NCBI GenBank assembly: GCA_021773075.1
Contig: JAJFKT010000035.1
Coordinates: 248,001 to 312,000, forward strand
Direction of reading: 5' to 3'
DNA: 64,000 bases
Source: Woeseiaceae bacterium
GTDB taxonomy: Bacteria; Pseudomonadota; Gammaproteobacteria; Steroidobacterales; Woeseiaceae
Shown here: piece after piece, positions 43,581 through 50,579 of the stretch
Layout of the letters: every line of letters starts with the position of its first letter
Position numbering within the stretch: the first letter of the stretch is position 1
The notes under the pieces: model-generated
Told to the model about the DNA's origin: nothing
The model's database searches: none
Seen by the model: only the letters and a program-made list of their open reading frames with translations
Translations under genes and position numbers: made by a program

Positions 43581-43835
43581 TCTTTACATCCCTGCCAGAG
43601 GTTGCGTTTAACCCCAGCGTTCATGATCAAAACGGTCAGCCGTACTGCCTGAAAGGCCGATAACAATGCCGTACCACGAGTACGTTGTAGTGATAGGTCC
43701 GCGCAGTGCGTTTTTCATGATGGCCCGGTGGCATGACCACAACAAATAAAGGCCGAATAGACGATTGCAACCGTTCTTCTGAGTGCTGAATTACAAACGG
43801 AGATAATTATGATTTGACGGAGGAGTCCATAGACG
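43581..43835 (+). mobile_element. right end of the IS110/IS1111 remnant
   Basis: About 255 bases after the transposase stop with no convincing ORF. They run up to the attC right half, CGCATTGTTAGGC. They probably comprise the 3' non-coding end of the insertion sequence, which in the IS110 family carries a long non-coding end. The exact right boundary is not defined; the break in attC similarity just after AGAC at 43834 is my estimate. Confidence 0.5.
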
Positions 43836-43846
43836 CATTGTTAGGC
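43836..43846 (-). other. right end of the interrupted attC
   Basis: ATTGTTAGGC-type R'' end (GTTAGGC at 43840-43846), preceded by CGC as in the complete sites. The rest of the site is replaced by the IS remnant. Confidence 0.6.
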
Positions 43847-43892
43847 TGCGCCTGCCACCGAAGCAGTACCAACAGTAGCGAATATCGCTACG

Positions 43893-44159
43893 TTACTTTC
43901 TGTTCTTCCTGTACACGGCCTCGTGTGCCACATCGCAAAGCGCTTTTACGGTTAGAGCCTGCGCATTAGTTAACTCACCGCCTGAGTTTGCTTCAACCTC
44001 CAACAGGTAATCGAGAAAATCGGCCCATCCATCGGTCAATCCATTAATTGCCGAGAGACCATCAATAAGCTTTTCCGCATCACCAATATTGCCGGTTTTC
44101 TTCAAATCTGCAGCAAGATTATCTACCGCCTCGAAGTAGTCGCTATTCGATTCAAACAT
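43893..44159 (-). CDS. small acidic cassette protein of unknown function
   Basis: An 88-residue, mainly helical protein (MFESNSDYFEAVDNLAADLKKTG..., ending ALCDVAHEAVYRKNRK). Asp/Glu-rich in the first two-thirds. No family recognised and no membrane segment. The DNA immediately upstream of its start has lost the left half of the neighbouring attC, so the 5' region may have been trimmed by the same deletion. Confidence 0.6.
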   Translation of the reverse strand: MFESNSDYFEAVDNLAADLKKTGNIGDAEKLIDGLSAINGLTDGWADFLDYLLEVEANSGGELTNAQALTVKALCDVAHEAVYRKNRK

Positions 44160-44182
44160 GTTCTCTCAATCTGGATTGCGCT

Positions 44183-44216
44183 GGGAGTGGTTTGCAAGTG
44201 CAGCGCATTGTTAGGC
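44183..44216 (-). other. right half of an attC site (left half deleted)
   Basis: GGGAGTGGTTTGCAAGTGCAGC, GCATT and GTTAGGC (44210-44216) match the complete sites exactly, but the hairpin and the R' half are absent. The stop of the HTH antitoxin gene (TAA) lies in the R'' box. Confidence 0.7.
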
Positions 44217-44471
44217 TGCAGATTCCACTGAAATATCCCAACCTGGAAATACCAGCACTGAGGGATGGCACCGCAGTGCGCGGGCAAGGGTTTTCGCGCG
44301 CTCTACGCCCAAACGAACACGATCATTTTCAATAGCCGAAATTGTCGATTGTGGAATTCCAGAGTATTCAGCGAGTTCATTCTGGCTGAGCTCCTGTAAC
44401 TCCCTAAGGATACGAACGGACTCACCGGGTGTAACTTCAACATGGCGTTTGGCTGGCTTGAAATCTTTCAC
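44211..44471 (-). CDS. HTH (XRE) antitoxin of a RelE/StbE-type system
   Basis: An 86-residue protein with the HTH LRELQELSQNELAEYSGIPQSTISAIENDRVRLGVERAKTLARAL (about 23-67), then LRCHPSVLVFPGWD. GTG start 44471 with GGAGG upstream. It follows the toxin remnant (3-base gap), the toxin-first order. Because the toxin gene is truncated, this antitoxin is orphaned unless another toxin is nearby. Confidence 0.85.
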   Translation of the reverse strand: MKDFKPAKRHVEVTPGESVRILRELQELSQNELAEYSGIPQSTISAIENDRVRLGVERAKTLARALRCHPSVLVFPGWDISVESAA

Positions 44472-44473
44472 AT

Positions 44474-44702
44474 CTATTTCCTCCGATAGTCATGCGCCGT
44501 CAAATCGATGACCATCACAAACAATTTCCCTTTCTCGATTCGGTATATGACTCGAAATTGATCTCCTAATCTCGACGAACGATGCCCTTTCCAGGCTCCT
44601 CGCAGGGCTTCATCATTAAAGCCACGAATCTGGCGGAGACCAGCCGGACCGGAGATTTCGACGATATCCTTCCACTTCTCATACCGCTTGAGAACGTCTA
44701 TG
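44474..44702 (-). pseudogene. 5'-truncated RelE/StbE-family toxin
   Basis: Translation of the minus strand gives TPIDVLKRYEKWKDIVEISG, GLRQIRGFNDEALRGAWKGHRS, SRLGDQFRVIYRIEKGKLF and a closing VIDLTAHDYRRK with TAG. That is the C-terminal about 75 residues of the family that includes type II mRNA interferases with EALRGEWKGHRSSRL...YRVIY...HDYRR. The N-terminal 20 or so residues are missing and no start codon is in frame; the upstream bases are attC sequence. One deletion removed both the toxin N-terminus and the left half of the adjacent attC. Confidence 0.75.
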
Positions 44703-44764
44703 GGCGTCTTGCGGATGCAAGCATGATGACGGGAGTGGTTTGCAAATGCAGTGCATTGTTAGGT
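44703..44764 (-). other. attC site missing its left half
   Basis: The central hairpin (GTCTTGCGGATGCAAGC, slightly diverged), GATGACGGGAGTGGTTTGCA and AATGCAGTGCATTGTTAGGT are present. The R' half is replaced by the truncated toxin gene. GTTAGGT (44758-44764) contains the TAA stop of the following cassette gene. Confidence 0.75.
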
Positions 44765-45175
44765 GTCATTGCTCGATTCCGCCGGCCAGTCTGCAATGAG
44801 AACGCGATGCTCAACAGTCTCATCGCACGCCAATAATAGAAACTCCGTACTCCCCGTCCATTGCAGCGAGAATTTTGAGCAAAGTAGTCCTGGGCAGATA
44901 TACGTATTCTGAATGTCGGGCCAGTCGTCGAGTATCGATTCGAATGCTTTACTAAACGATAGACTCTCATCCGCGGGTAAGACGACGGTCGCTCCAGAAT
45001 AGTAAATGCCCCGAATCTTCTTCGTTTCCTCCGGAGCAATAATGAACTCCCGACCGTCGACAATGACGGCAATTGTGACAGTGCTCGTATTCTTAACATG
45101 TGCAACTGCCACGCAACTACAGCTATTGACAAATGCGCAAACAAACAATGCGAAAAACGTGATCCAACGACTCAC
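44759..45175 (-). CDS. cassette protein with signal peptide, unknown function
   Basis: A 138-residue protein with an N-terminal signal (MSRWITFFALFVCAFVNSCS; possible lipobox around VNSC). The mature domain starts VAVAHVKNTSTVTIAVIVDGREFIIAPEETKKI and looks beta-rich, with two Cys in ICPGLLCS and one in ACDE. No family recognised. Stop in the attC R'' box; complete attC upstream at 45185. Confidence 0.65.
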   Translation of the reverse strand: MSRWITFFALFVCAFVNSCSCVAVAHVKNTSTVTIAVIVDGREFIIAPEETKKIRGIYYSGATVVLPADESLSFSKAFESILDDWPDIQNTYICPGLLCSKFSLQWTGSTEFLLLACDETVEHRVLIADWPAESSNDT

Positions 45176-45184
45176 TCTAGTGAT

Positions 45185-45285
45185 ACCTAACGTTTAAGCT
45201 AACTTGAAACCCAGCGTACGGCGGCATTCTTGCAGATGCAAGAATGATGACGGGAGTGGTTTGCAAGTGCAGCGCATTGTTAGGT
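45185..45285 (-). other. complete attC recombination site
   Basis: A 101-bp site bounded by ACCTAAC (45185-45191) and GTTAGGT (45279-45285), which are inverted RYYYAAC/GTTRRRY boxes. Inner arms AACTTGAAAC and GTTTGCAAGT pair except for one extra base on the R'' side, the extrahelical base that sets attC orientation. The central hairpin is ATTCTTGC-AGAT-GCAAGAAT. Orientation is minus, as for most cassette genes here. Confidence 0.88.
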
Positions 45286-45296
45286 CGCGACTCTTC

Positions 45297-45348
45297 AAGG
45301 TTGACAAAGTAGTCCTTAAGGTTGACAATATAACCCTTAAGGTTGACA
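45297..45348. promoter_or_regulatory. three AAGGTTGACA repeats with 21-bp spacing
   Basis: AAGGTTGACA occurs at 45297-45306, 45318-45327 and 45339-45348; the last two are both extended to CCTTAAGGTTGACAA. The 21-bp period is two helical turns, so a protein could bind all three on one face. They lie 23 bases before the start of the HTH-ATPase gene and include TTGACA, but no -10 box at proper spacing was seen. An autoregulatory operator is inferred from the gene's own HTH. Confidence 0.65.
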
Positions 45349-45370
45349 AAATGATTCTAAGCGGTAGCGT

Positions 45371-46396
45371 ATGACTAGGATAAGAAAACGAGGTGAGACG
45401 GTCCGCCACTTCATTATCAACAATATCGACAAGCACGGTTCGGACATATCCAGGAGAACCGCTGACAAGTTCGATATAACTCGCCAGGCAGTTAACAAGC
45501 ATCTGCAAAGGTTGGTTAATGAGGGCGCGTTGGTTCGCGAAGGTAATACACGGAACCGAGTCTACTCTCTTCGTCCACTTGAGACATCGGACCTATCCTA
45601 CGAATTGGAACCGAGAATTGAGGAAGATGTTGTTTGGAGAAACGATATCGCCCCATCTCTCGAGCATTTGCCCGAGAATGTCTTCGATATTTGGCACTAC
45701 GGTTTCACGGAGATGTTTAACAACGTGCTGGATCACTCCGACGGTAGCACCGTGGATATTGTCTTCGAAAAAACAGCGACATACACCGAGATGGCCATTA
45801 TCGATAATGGCATTGGAATTTTTAAGAAAATTCAAATCGAACTGGGTCTACTTGATGAGCGCCACGCGTTGCTCGACCTTGCCAAGGGTAAATTAACCAC
45901 AGATCCCGACAATCATACGGGGGAGGGAATCTTCTTCACTTCAAGAGTGTTTGATGAGTTTCAAATACTGTCCGGTGGCGTCTATTTTTCGCACGAGTAT
46001 GGTGATCATTTAGACTGGGTTTTAGAGCGAACAAGATTTGATTCGGGTACCGGGGTATGGATGAAGATCAACAATCATACTGCCAGAACGCTGAAAAAAG
46101 TATTTGACCAATATACAGGTAAGGACGATTTCGGATTCACTAAGACTGTCGTGCCGGTCCGGCTGGCTCAGTACGGAGATGACAAGCTCGTATCCCGATC
46201 TCAAGCAAAGCGGCTATTGGCGAGAGTCGATCGATTCAAAATTGTGATATTCGATTTCGAGGGCGTCGAATCAATTGGACAGGCGTTCGCCGACGAAATC
46301 TTCCGTGTTTTTGCAACGAAGAACTCGCAGATGGAGCTGAGTTTCATCAAAGCGAACTCAGCGGTTAAGAGGATGATCTTACGCGCGAAATCCTGA
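45371..46396 (+). CDS. HTH-GHKL ATPase-STAS-like (DUF4325) protein in reverse orientation
   Basis: A 341-residue protein in three parts. A winged HTH (about 1-65, with TADKFDITRQAVNKHLQRLVNEGALVREG) comes first. A histidine-kinase-type ATPase fold (about 95-215) has N-box FTEMFNNVLDHSDG, G1 AIIDNGIGIF, then GEGIFFTSRVFDEF as a lid/G2-like loop. The C-terminal about 85 residues (LVSRSQAKRLLARVDRFKIVIFDFEGVESIGQAFADEIFRVFA) match the STAS-like DUF4325 type. No His phospho-acceptor domain is visible, so it may work like an anti-sigma-type ATPase or ATP-dependent DNA-binding switch. The gene runs against the cassette orientation and appears to carry its own control region. Confidence 0.85.
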   Translation: MTRIRKRGETVRHFIINNIDKHGSDISRRTADKFDITRQAVNKHLQRLVNEGALVREGNTRNRVYSLRPLETSDLSYELEPRIEEDVVWRNDIAPSLEHLPENVFDIWHYGFTEMFNNVLDHSDGSTVDIVFEKTATYTEMAIIDNGIGIFKKIQIELGLLDERHALLDLAKGKLTTDPDNHTGEGIFFTSRVFDEFQILSGGVYFSHEYGDHLDWVLERTRFDSGTGVWMKINNHTARTLKKVFDQYTGKDDFGFTKTVVPVRLAQYGDDKLVSRSQAKRLLARVDRFKIVIFDFEGVESIGQAFADEIFRVFATKNSQMELSFIKANSAVKRMILRAKS

Positions 46397-46401
46397 TCTC
46401 G

Positions 46402-46503
46402 CGACCTAACGTCTAAGCTAACTTGAAACTAGCGTACGGCGGCATTCTTGCAGATGCAAGAATGATGACGGGTGTGGTTTGCAAGTACAGCGCATTGTTA
46501 GGC
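46402..46503 (-). other. complete attC recombination site
   Basis: A 102-bp site from ACCTAAC (46402-46408) to GTTAGGC (46497-46503). Same L boxes and central hairpin as the site at 45185, with few differences (GTGTGG for GAGTGG, GTACAG for GTGCAG). Confidence 0.88.
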
Positions 46504-46558
46504 TGCGCCGTGCGACATGCGGGCGGCTGTTTTCGACCAGAACCGGCCGATTAGTACG

Positions 46559-46813
46559 CTAGTCGTTGCCTATTGGTTCGAAGTCAGAGTCGTACAATTC
46601 AGCTTCGTGTGCGTCCTCGCCCTCGCTATTGAAACCGTAGACTATAGTCATAGGATTACCGTCCTCTCCGGTGAGGCCTTGATCTAATCCTACTATGTCC
46701 CCCGGCGTGGGCAGAGTTCTATTGCCGTGAAGCAATCGATAGCGTTCGGAAGGGATTTCGAGAAGAAGTCGCCCTCGCAATCGGAAAGCTGACAAGCCAA
46801 ATCTATTAGTCAA
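46559..46813 (-). CDS. small cassette protein of unknown function
   Basis: An 84-residue protein, N-terminal half basic (MTNRFGLSAFRLRGRLLLEIPSERYRLLHGNR), C-terminal half strongly acidic (EGEDAHEAELYDSDFEPIGND). The sequence LPTPGDIVGLDQGLTGEDGNPMTIVYGF looks like a small beta domain. No family recognised. The 130 bases between its start and the next attC hold nothing else I can identify. Confidence 0.6.
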   Translation of the reverse strand: MTNRFGLSAFRLRGRLLLEIPSERYRLLHGNRTLPTPGDIVGLDQGLTGEDGNPMTIVYGFNSEGEDAHEAELYDSDFEPIGND

Positions 46814-46943
46814 TGGACATCAGTCATGGAACTACCTGAGCGTTCGGAATGGGTTGCGGTATCAACCGGTCGATAGCGCAGCACCTGACCAGCCGCTTTC
46901 GAGTGCATAGCGGATATAAGGTATCGATGATGTTTCCGCCGCT

Positions 46944-47043
46944 GCCTAACGTCTAAGCTAACTTGATACTAGCGTACGGCGGCATTCTTGCATTTGCAAG
47001 AATGATGACGGGAGTGGTTTGCAAGTGCAGCGCATTGTTAGAT
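46944..47043 (-). other. complete attC recombination site
   Basis: A 100-bp site from GCCTAAC (46944-46950) to GTTAGAT (47037-47043). The hairpin loop differs (CATTCTTGC-ATTT-GCAAGAATG) while the stem is unchanged. GTTAGAT carries the TAA stop of the following membrane-protein gene. Confidence 0.88.
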
Positions 47044-47463
47044 GGCACTGCGCGAATCGCACCGATCGGCGACCCAAAAGGAATATGCGTAGCCAGAATA
47101 GAATAACAAAGAAAGCGATATGCTTAGGATTATGAGCATGAAGCTACCGTGGACTGGAGGCGAATGCATGTTACCCAGAAAAAGAGGTACCAAAAGCGAC
47201 GCGCATAGTACGAATGAAGTTGCGGAGCCGTAGAAATGAGGTTTGTCCCGCCACGGCCGAAGTAACGCGAAAATGACCATGCCTAAAGCCAACATTGCGA
47301 GCGGATACTCCCAATAAAAAACTGGCTCGGTCGCCTCATTACGAGAATTTACTTCGTAACTGTCCTGCATTGCGTGGTACGGGTTCGGCTTTCTCGCATT
47401 CCACGTTACGACGGCAATTAAAAGAATCAGCGCGACTACGATCAATTTCGTGCGGAGGTTCAT
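47038..47463 (-). CDS. cassette membrane protein of unknown function
   Basis: A 141-residue protein with four predicted TM helices (about 7-22, 52-68, 80-99, 109-132). I chose the ATG at 47463, which starts just before TM1; an upstream start at 47520 would run through the cassette boundary. No family recognised. First cassette of the array as read on the minus strand. Confidence 0.65.
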   Translation of the reverse strand: MNLRTKLIVVALILLIAVVTWNARKPNPYHAMQDSYEVNSRNEATEPVFYWEYPLAMLALGMVIFALLRPWRDKPHFYGSATSFVLCASLLVPLFLGNMHSPPVHGSFMLIILSISLSLLFYSGYAYSFWVADRCDSRSAI

Positions 47464-47466
47464 GCC

Positions 47467-47490
47467 ATCTAACGTTAAATGGTTGGCCGA
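47467..47490 (-). other. boundary recombination half-site (attC or attI remnant)
   Basis: ATCTAACGTTAAATGGTTGG on the plus strand; on the minus strand it reads as ...CCAACCATTTAACGTTAGAT, resembling an R'/L' end of a different attC type, or an attI end. The rest of the site and any intI gene are missing; the pseudogene of the PYROXD2 type begins about 130 bases to the right. Confidence 0.45.
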
Positions 47491-47615
47491 ATCGCAATTG
47501 TAGCTCTTGCGAATAGGCAATTTAGGAGGTTGAAGGGACCTCGGATCCCCCTGATAGCCCCAAAGCGTGGGTTGATATGTTGCGTGTGTGCGGGGGTGAA
47601 GTGTTGCATGGCAAA

Positions 47616-48040
47616 TTAGGTCGATCTCAGAATGGTATGTGCAGCATTATACCCCGGCGCACCCGTTACGCTGCCGCCTGGGTGCTTCCCGGCTCCACAA
47701 CGATAAAGTCCGTTGATGGGCGTTGTGTATTGTAACCATTTTGGTAACGGCCGCATGAAGAACATCTGTTCCAACGAAATGTCGCCGTGAGACATATTGC
47801 CCTCAGTAATGCCGAACTGTGCTTCAAGGCCTGGTGGAGTAATGACCCATCTGGCAAGACGGTATTGGGCATGTTCAACGCGAACTTGCCGATCAAATGG
47901 GTCACCGCGCACCCATCGACAACGGCTCTGGGCTCAAGCACCAACACCTTGCGCCCGGCATTGGCGAGATAGGCGGCGGCTGTTAATCCATTATGGCCTG
48001 CGCCGACTATGACTACGTCATATTGCATGTTGGCTGACAT
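47616..48040 (-). pseudogene. collapsed PYROXD2-type FAD oxidoreductase gene
   Basis: The N-terminal piece begins MQYDVVIVGAGHNGLTAAAYLANAGRKVLVLEP (start near 48040) and the C-terminal piece contains GITEGNMSHGDISLEQMFFMRPLPKW and GLYRCGAGKHPGGSVTGAPGYNAAHTIL. The two are in different frames and only about 140 codons in all are left of about 520, so the middle 380 or so residues were deleted. It is the third member of the same family as the genes at 29.9 and 31.6 kb. It lies divergent from the DAO-family gene. Confidence 0.85.
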
Positions 48041-48077
48041 CGCGGTTGAATGTGGCAAGCACGAGAGTGACGGCAGA

Positions 48078-49442
48078 ATGACAACAAACACGAACACGAG
48101 TGACTCCATCGTTGCATCGACCTGGTCAAACGCGTTAGCCGGTCCTGTGGGCATTCCGGACAAAGCGGATGTCGTCATCATCGGCGGTGGCATCGTTGGC
48201 GTATCGACCGCATGGTTTTTGGCGAAGCAGGGCGTCGATGTCGTGCTCTGCGAGAAGGGCCATATCGCAGGCGAACAATCGGGCCGCAACTGGGGCTGGG
48301 TTCGAGTTCAGGGTCGTGACACTCGCGAAATTCCGATGATGCTGGAGAGCCTGAGAATCTGGGAAGGACTGGCAGAGGAAATTGGCGAGGACGTCGGGTT
48401 TACACGAGGCGGTTGTTTTTTCACTGCCAACTCCATGAAGGAGCTTCAGTCTTTTGAAAAATGGGTCGGCATTGCCCGCGACTACGAAATAGAAACACGC
48501 CTTATTAACAAGGCTGAATTGCACGAGCGTGTGCACGGGTCTGCCGCCGACTGGTCCGGCGCGATGCTGACCGAGAGCGACGGTCGTGCCGAACCGCATA
48601 AGGCGACACCGGCGATAGCAAGGGCAGCCGAGCGCAGTGGTGCAAGAATCCTGACAGGCTGTGCCGTTCGCGGTGTCGAGACCACAGGTGGAGCGGTTTC
48701 TGCTGTGGTTACCGAAGCCCGATCCATCAAGACCTCGACCGTGTTGTGCGCTGCCGGTGCCTGGAGTTCTATGTTCTGTCGTTCGCTGGGCATTGATGTT
48801 CCGCAACTGAGAGTTCGCGGAACAGTGGCGCGAACCGCTCCAGCTGCAAAAGTCACCGACGGCAACATATTTGATGAACGACTGGGTATCCGGCGTCGAG
48901 AGGACGGCGGCTATACTGTAGCCCATGGATCCGTACTCGAGCATCCGGTGACGCCATCCTCATTTCGTTACTTCGCAAAATTTCTTCCAGCCTTGATGCA
49001 GGAATTCAAGATCGTTCGTCTGTCCTTTGGTGATGAATTCATTGATGAATGGAATACACCGAAAACATGGGATCTGGATAAACCCTCACCGTTCGAGGAG
49101 ACTCGCGTGCTCAATCCCGCACCAACGCAATCAGTGCTTAACGGCATACGAAGAAACATTGATACTATTTTTCCAGGCCTCGCCAACACGCCGATTGTTG
49201 AAAGTTGGGCGGGCATGATCGAATCGTCACCGGATGTTGTTCCGATCATTGATGCCATTGATCGAGTTCGAGGCTTACACGTTGCGACCGGCTTTAGCGG
49301 TCATGGTTTTGGCATTGGCCCCGGTGCCGGCAAGGTAATCGCGGGAATGCTAACGGGAACGGACACCGGCATCGATATCGCTGATCTGCGACTGAATCGA
49401 TTTTTCGACGGCAGCCCGATACGACCGCAGTCATCCATATGA
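48078..49442 (+). CDS. DAO-family FAD-dependent amine/imino-acid oxidoreductase
   Basis: A 454-residue flavoprotein: FAD motif DVVIIGGGIVGVSTAWFLAKQGVDVVLCEKG (about 30-60), ISGEQSGRNWGWVRVQGRD-like second stretch (AGEQSGRNWGWVRVQ, as in sarcosine/proline-dehydrogenase-type DAO proteins) and a C-terminal GLHVATGFSGHGFGIGPGAGK. The ATG at 48078 was chosen; the frame runs 23 codons further into the pseudogene. Together with the SDR gene (ATGA overlap) it forms a two-gene unit probably oxidising an N-substituted or D-amino substrate. Confidence 0.88.
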   Translation: MTTNTNTSDSIVASTWSNALAGPVGIPDKADVVIIGGGIVGVSTAWFLAKQGVDVVLCEKGHIAGEQSGRNWGWVRVQGRDTREIPMMLESLRIWEGLAEEIGEDVGFTRGGCFFTANSMKELQSFEKWVGIARDYEIETRLINKAELHERVHGSAADWSGAMLTESDGRAEPHKATPAIARAAERSGARILTGCAVRGVETTGGAVSAVVTEARSIKTSTVLCAAGAWSSMFCRSLGIDVPQLRVRGTVARTAPAAKVTDGNIFDERLGIRRREDGGYTVAHGSVLEHPVTPSSFRYFAKFLPALMQEFKIVRLSFGDEFIDEWNTPKTWDLDKPSPFEETRVLNPAPTQSVLNGIRRNIDTIFPGLANTPIVESWAGMIESSPDVVPIIDAIDRVRGLHVATGFSGHGFGIGPGAGKVIAGMLTGTDTGIDIADLRLNRFFDGSPIRPQSSI

Positions 49443-50263
49443 ACAGCTCGCCAAAAGAGCTTCAGGTTGTGATCGTTACTGGCGGCGGTCATGGCATTGG
49501 TCGAGCGCTCTGTCGGCGTCTCGCCAGAGATGGCGTGAAAGTCGTCGTCGCTGATATCGAGGGTGACGCAGCAGAAACGGTGGCCGCGGAAATTGACGGT
49601 GTTGCGATGCAAGTTGATGTCGGCGACGAGCCAGCCGTTATTCAACTGGTCGAGAAAGTCGAATCTGAAGTTGGTCCGGTCAACATGTTCATATCCAATG
49701 CCGGCGTCGCATACGGCGATGCAGACAGCGGCTCAATTTCGGCTGAAGGCGGATTGAATCCAGTAGCAGATCGTTGGGCTATCAGCTGGAACGTCAACGT
49801 CATGTCGCAGGTTTATGCCGCACGCGCGGTGATTCCAAAAATGCTGCAACGGCAAGGTGGTTACATCGTCAATATCGCCTCAGCCGCAGGCTTACTCAGT
49901 CAAATTGGCGATGCCGCGTATTCGACGACCAAACATGCATCGGTTGGCTTTACCGAGTCTCTCGCGATCAATTACGGCGACGATGGCATCAAGGTTTCAG
50001 TGGTATGCCCACAGGCAGTAGCGACACGGCTCATCGGAATGGAGGACGACTCAGACGCGACCGAGGGTGGCTTTGGCGGCAATGAAGTTGATGGCATTTT
50101 GAAAGCCGAGGAAGTTGCAGACATTATCGTAGATCAGGTGCTTGAAGGCCGATTTATGATTCTCACACACCCACAGGTCACAACCTACATCCAGCGCAAG
50201 TCCGGCGACTACGATCGCTGGATTGGTGGCATGCGCAAATTCAGGCGCTCGCTTGCCAAATAA
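49439..50263 (+). CDS. short-chain dehydrogenase/reductase
   Basis: A 274-residue SDR: cofactor motif VTGGGHGIGRALCRRLA (about 13-29), acidic VVADIEGDAA after strand 2 (NAD preference), NAGVAYG, catalytic Ser in IVNIASAAG and YSTTKHASVG (Tyr-Lys pair). The start overlaps the DAO gene stop. The C-terminal 23 bases overlap the next convergent gene. Substrate unknown. Confidence 0.9.
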   Translation: MNSSPKELQVVIVTGGGHGIGRALCRRLARDGVKVVVADIEGDAAETVAAEIDGVAMQVDVGDEPAVIQLVEKVESEVGPVNMFISNAGVAYGDADSGSISAEGGLNPVADRWAISWNVNVMSQVYAARAVIPKMLQRQGGYIVNIASAAGLLSQIGDAAYSTTKHASVGFTESLAINYGDDGIKVSVVCPQAVATRLIGMEDDSDATEGGFGGNEVDGILKAEEVADIIVDQVLEGRFMILTHPQVTTYIQRKSGDYDRWIGGMRKFRRSLAK

Positions 50264-50567
50264 CAGCTGAGCGCTGCCCGGAGCGACAGTAGGCGAGAAC
50301 CGGTCCATTACTTTCGTCAATAATCCGTCGATGTTCGCTAACGGCCGCTGCCGAAATTGGCATCCCTGATACCGGTACGTGGTGCAGGGAGATGCCGGCC
50401 ACATCACAAGCAGTTGCGACCTCGGCGACCGTGGGCTGACCGGGGTCTTCTCCGTCCGGCCGATTGCAAATGATAGTCACGTATCCCAAGTTCGCGATCG
50501 CATTGATCTCATCAGGAAAGATTTGTGGTGATACTGAGTAGTCTTCAGTAACTTGCATGAGATTCAT
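50241..50567 (-). CDS. TIGR01244/DUF442 sulfur transferase/phosphatase-like protein
   Basis: A 108-residue protein with the dual-specificity-phosphatase-like fold and P-loop AYCRSGQRSAVIW (CX5R). This family is often fused to or encoded with persulfide dioxygenases (Blh), as here two genes away. It probably handles sulfane sulfur or a cysteine-linked intermediate. It overlaps the SDR gene convergently by 23 bases. Confidence 0.85.
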   Translation of the reverse strand: MNLMQVTEDYSVSPQIFPDEINAIANLGYVTIICNRPDGEDPGQPTVAEVATACDVAGISLHHVPVSGMPISAAAVSEHRRIIDESNGPVLAYCRSGQRSAVIWQASA

Positions 50568-50579
50568 TATTGAGCCCTA

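Noticed and set aside
45297..45348. Three repeats considered as a mini CRISPR or plasmid iterons
   Set aside because: Repeat unit of about 10-15 bases with 21-bp period, no spacer-length structure, no cas or rep gene; operator is simpler.
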